Below, in pieces: positions 58,502 through 61,620 of a stretch of DNA of 61,620 nucleotides (its first letter is position 1; every line of letters starts with the position of its first letter). The stretch is from the NCBI GenBank assembly GCA_003173865.1, contig PJMF01000009.1, positions 1 through 61,620 on the forward strand, written 5' to 3'. The notes under the pieces are model-generated. The model worked only from the letters and a program-made list of their open reading frames with translations. It made no database searches and had not been told where the DNA came from. The position numbers and the translations under genes are program-made. Source of the stretch: Minisyncoccota bacterium (lineage in GTDB: Bacteria; Patescibacteriota; Microgenomatia; UBA1400; PJMF01).

Positions 58502-59980
58502 TTATTGAAGTAATCTTTTTTCGAGTCGTAATTGTCCAAATGTTTTTTCTTCAACTAAAGTTGATTTCCCTAAATCTTCGGTCCACTTCTTTTGCCAATA
58601 TGGTTCAACTTGTTTTTCAATGACAACGTAGACAAGTTTTGAACCATCGTCAGTAGAGTTTGGAAAAAAATAGCTCTGTAAATACTGCCATCCTTCAGGA
58701 TGAAGGTAAGGAATTGTCAAAGGGGTCAGACGGTAAATTTGGCCCGCGGCATCTTGGTGCACGTACTTTAAAAGTGCAGTTTGATCAGCATAATTCATTC
58801 CTTCTTGAACGGTGATAAAAAAAGTATCTTGATTTGTACGCAACTTATGAAAACTTTGCGATACTCCGAGGATGAGTATCAATGCTTGAACTACGAGCAA
58901 GCACTTGCCCCAATTTTTTTGCCAGAGTGCTTTCCAACCTAAAACGGCAAGTAAAATCATCGGAATGCCAACGCCTAAATACAATTGATCTAAATCAATT
59001 TGTTGAGGAAAGTGAAGTAGTGGTAAGGTCATGAAAATCAAAATCACGAGAAAGAAAATTTCAAATGCGCGCAGTTTTTTTTGTTCAAGAATGAGGAATA
59101 AACCACTACAAATAATGACAAGTGTAATCAAAAGCGCGTCTTGTGAACTTGGCAAAGAAAGGCTCCTTTGAAACACTCGCTGATACTGTTGAGAGTATGC
59201 AAAAAGTGTGGAGTTGAAGCTTGGCTTTTGTTGATCATTGAGAGCTTGGGTAGATAGTAAAGCTGTTTGAATCAATGTATTTTGATTCCGAAAATTAAAA
59301 ATAATGTGTGGCAAAAAGATCAGCATGAGAAAGAAACAACTGAGGAGGCAGGTTTTGATTTTGGGAAAAGAGACCACGCGCGTGATCCATAAAAGCAAAA
59401 AACTCCAACTCAAAAAGAGGACAAGGATGATCTCGAACTGCGCCGCGAACGCGGCGCAGACAACTGCAAAAATGAAGAAGCGTTGTTTTTTTTCAGTTTG
59501 AAATAACCATAAAAAATAAAAAGAAAGCGCAAGAATTGGAATTGCAGGTGCTACATTTGATAACCATCGCGAAAAAATAATAAATTTATAACTTACACAA
59601 AATAAGATCGCGGTGACAATTGCCCAAGAGATAGAGTGAAACATTTTTTTAGCAAAAAAATAGGCAATGATCGGAAGAGTACTGCTGATCAGAATGAGCA
59701 CAAAACTTGCCGCCAACGGATTTCCATTGCTGAAAAAATATGGAATTATCAACAAATAATAATAATATGCGCCATGATAAATTCCTTCTAAATCTGTTTT
59801 TGGCCCAACTAACTTGAATTGATAATTTTTACAAATATCAAGAATAATCTGAGCATCACGCCCTTGTTCATATCCAAAAAAAAGATTTTGCGGCAGTTTG
59901 TAAAAACGAATGATAACGCTTACTAAAAAAACACCGAGTAAAAATAAGCATTCCAGTTGATAGGAATTTTTTTTCAACAT
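58502..59980 (-). CDS. Multi-TM glycosyltransferase (PMT/ArnT GT39-like)
   Basis: 'IIRFYKLPQNLFFGYEQGRDAQIILDI', 10+ TM segments. Confidence 0.7.
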   Translation of the reverse strand: MLKKNSYQLECLFLLGVFLVSVIIRFYKLPQNLFFGYEQGRDAQIILDICKNYQFKLVGPKTDLEGIYHGAYYYYLLIIPYFFSNGNPLAASFVLILISSTLPIIAYFFAKKMFHSISWAIVTAILFCVSYKFIIFSRWLSNVAPAIPILALSFYFLWLFQTEKKQRFFIFAVVCAAFAAQFEIILVLFLSWSFLLLWITRVVSFPKIKTCLLSCFFLMLIFLPHIIFNFRNQNTLIQTALLSTQALNDQQKPSFNSTLFAYSQQYQRVFQRSLSLPSSQDALLITLVIICSGLFLILEQKKLRAFEIFFLVILIFMTLPLLHFPQQIDLDQLYLGVGIPMILLAVLGWKALWQKNWGKCLLVVQALILILGVSQSFHKLRTNQDTFFITVQEGMNYADQTALLKYVHQDAAGQIYRLTPLTIPYLHPEGWQYLQSYFFPNSTDDGSKLVYVVIEKQVEPYWQKKWTEDLGKSTLVEEKTFGQLRLEKRLLQ

Positions 59981-59995
59981 AATAGAGGCAATCCT

Positions 59996-61525
59996 CTAGG
60001 ATTTTTTCCAAGTTTCTAAAGTAAGAACACCAATTTTTTCTTGGCGCACAAGAGTACCACCTTTAGTCGCTTCGGTATACCACGGATCAAAAAAGATTTT
60101 TGGTACCGTGTCACGTGATTCGATGATGATGTACCAAATTTTATCAGTGGGGGAGCTCACGGTGCGTGGAGCAGTTACATGCCTTTGCTGAGCAATCCAC
60201 TGATATAAGTAATCATATTGTTCGGTGTAAATATTAGCAGTGTATGTTCTGATTGTGGCTTGGCTCACGTTATCTTCTTGTTGCCAGTCGTAGACTTTAT
60301 TGATTGCTGCTTCCATTTTAGCCAAACCAGCATTGTTTTCTGGATTCAAAATTGTTCCTTGCCAGTGATGGAAGGCAGCCAAGCAGAAATAAACGATTAC
60401 TAAACAACTCGCTGCATAAGCGAGATATCGCGTTTTTGATTTTCGTTTGGTAAGTAAGACAACTTGTTGAATCCCAAAAACAACCATTGGTACCAAAAAA
60501 ACAAAGTGCGCAGTGACATAGTACGAGAAAAAATACCCATGATTTCCCCGCCAGAGCATAAAAAATGGATACGGAATAATAGCAAAGAGAGCAGTGAGTT
60601 TCCACAAAAACATATTGCTATCTTTTTCTCTATCGGTTTTTAAAAATCCAAAAAATGCCATCAACATCAGACAAAGAATCGTCAGCGTCGAAATGCTCGA
60701 TGCCGATCCTGGACCAAATAGTAATTCACTCGTAACGTCCGCTAGTTGATGAGGTCGCTGATCAAAGAGCTGAGACCAAGGAATTGATTGCGACGTATCA
60801 CCTAGAGAGTGAAGCAGCGAAGTGGTCATAATGAAGTGATTTCGCAGATCGAAGACAAACTGGGGCACAAGCGTAATGGCAACCACTGCTGCAGCCACGG
60901 AAAAATCTTGCCATGCAAAATGTTTGCGAATCCATGGAATACAGGCAAACAGTACTGGCAAGAAAAAGATGGCGTAGGCAAACTCACTTTGGAGGGTAAG
61001 TGCCAACAGGAAAAATCCCGTAGCGAACCACTTTAAAGAGTCTCGCCCTTTCCAAATGCAAAGGAGTGCACCAGTCATGAGTGGGACGGACATCAAGGGA
61101 TTCCAGACAAAAGTACTCGCTGTAATACTTCCAGGCACTATTGCCAATAAGATTGCACATAAGAAGGCATACCATTTATTTGCGAATAGTTGGTGAGCCA
61201 GATACCAAAACATGGGGAGGGCGAGGCTGGAGATTGATATGAGCCATAGCGAAGTCACATACGGATTTCCGCCCCCAACCAAAAAGCCTGGTAAACACAC
61301 ATAGAACCACAGCGGGCCCAGGAATAAGCCGCCAAGACCAGTAGTTGGGCCAACCAATACTAAATGGCCATGCGCAATTTTTTGCAAGACTAACGCATCC
61401 CTGCCTTGATCATAAATAAAGTAGAGCGAACGCTGAAAGTTATAAAAACGAACAAAAAGTGAGAAAAAGAGATATGCCCAAAAAAGTGGTTGACGGAAGA
61501 GAGAAGGCAGTCGATATGCTGTCAT
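59996..61525 (-). CDS. Multi-TM glycosyltransferase, tandem paralogue of 58502-59980
   Basis: 'FVRFYNFQRSLYFIYDQGRDALVLQKI' aligns with the neighbour's N-terminus. Confidence 0.7.
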   Translation of the reverse strand: MTAYRLPSLFRQPLFWAYLFFSLFVRFYNFQRSLYFIYDQGRDALVLQKIAHGHLVLVGPTTGLGGLFLGPLWFYVCLPGFLVGGGNPYVTSLWLISISSLALPMFWYLAHQLFANKWYAFLCAILLAIVPGSITASTFVWNPLMSVPLMTGALLCIWKGRDSLKWFATGFFLLALTLQSEFAYAIFFLPVLFACIPWIRKHFAWQDFSVAAAVVAITLVPQFVFDLRNHFIMTTSLLHSLGDTSQSIPWSQLFDQRPHQLADVTSELLFGPGSASSISTLTILCLMLMAFFGFLKTDREKDSNMFLWKLTALFAIIPYPFFMLWRGNHGYFFSYYVTAHFVFLVPMVVFGIQQVVLLTKRKSKTRYLAYAASCLVIVYFCLAAFHHWQGTILNPENNAGLAKMEAAINKVYDWQQEDNVSQATIRTYTANIYTEQYDYLYQWIAQQRHVTAPRTVSSPTDKIWYIIIESRDTVPKIFFDPWYTEATKGGTLVRQEKIGVLTLETWKKS

Positions 61526-61547
61526 AGGGGCTCGGTGAAGACCTGAG

Positions 61548-61620
61548 TGTCAAGGGGGAGACTCGAACTCCCAACCTCCACGTTATGAGTGTGGCGCTCT
61601 AACCGGTTGAGCTACCCTGA
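61548..61620 (-). tRNA. tRNA-Met-like (anticodon CAU), first base beyond window end
   Basis: Reverse complement TCAGGGTAGCTCAACCGGTTAGAGCGCCACACTCATAACGTGGAGGTTGGGAGTTCGAGTCTCCCCCTTGACA; loop CTCATAA. Confidence 0.8.

Overview
AT-rich bacterial chromosome segment. The gene content and compact, overlapping gene layout look like a CPR/Patescibacteria (Microgenomates-like) genome; that lineage call is inference. Housekeeping genes include recF, nnrD, an ATP-dependent DNA ligase, pth, lgt, murJ, rpsT, lepA, smpB, cmk, two class A PBPs, nrdR and class II nrdJ, tsaD and a tsaC-tsaE fusion, yidC and groES/groEL. Accessory content includes PhD/PIN and AbiEii-type toxin-antitoxin pairs, a Fic protein, a HEPN-like protein, an XRE-asparaginase-fold fusion, Cys-rich surface proteins, type IV pilus-like genes and one complete IS element. 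Main hunt results: (1) three dispersed copies (about 40340, 46329, 56385) of an apparently undescribed structured RNA, each a conserved ~45-nt core capped on a long hairpin whose arm sequences differ completely but remain complementary, with one compensatory change inside the core; (2) a SAM-I (S-box)-like riboswitch plus terminator at 51316-51481 (-) ahead of a gene of unknown function; (3) a 399-aa LAGLIDADG intein in class II ribonucleotide reductase, with tandem NrdR boxes 32 bp apart upstream; (4) an IS with 29-bp TIRs and an 8-bp TSD that separates a gene from its ribosome-binding site, and whose zinc ribbon is only intact after a -1 shift in an A8 run; (5) a tRNA-Ile with a UAU anticodon; (6) an HTH-asparaginase-fold fusion that appears to lack the first catalytic Thr. 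All calls come from reading the sequence and the supplied ORFs; no database or folding search was run.
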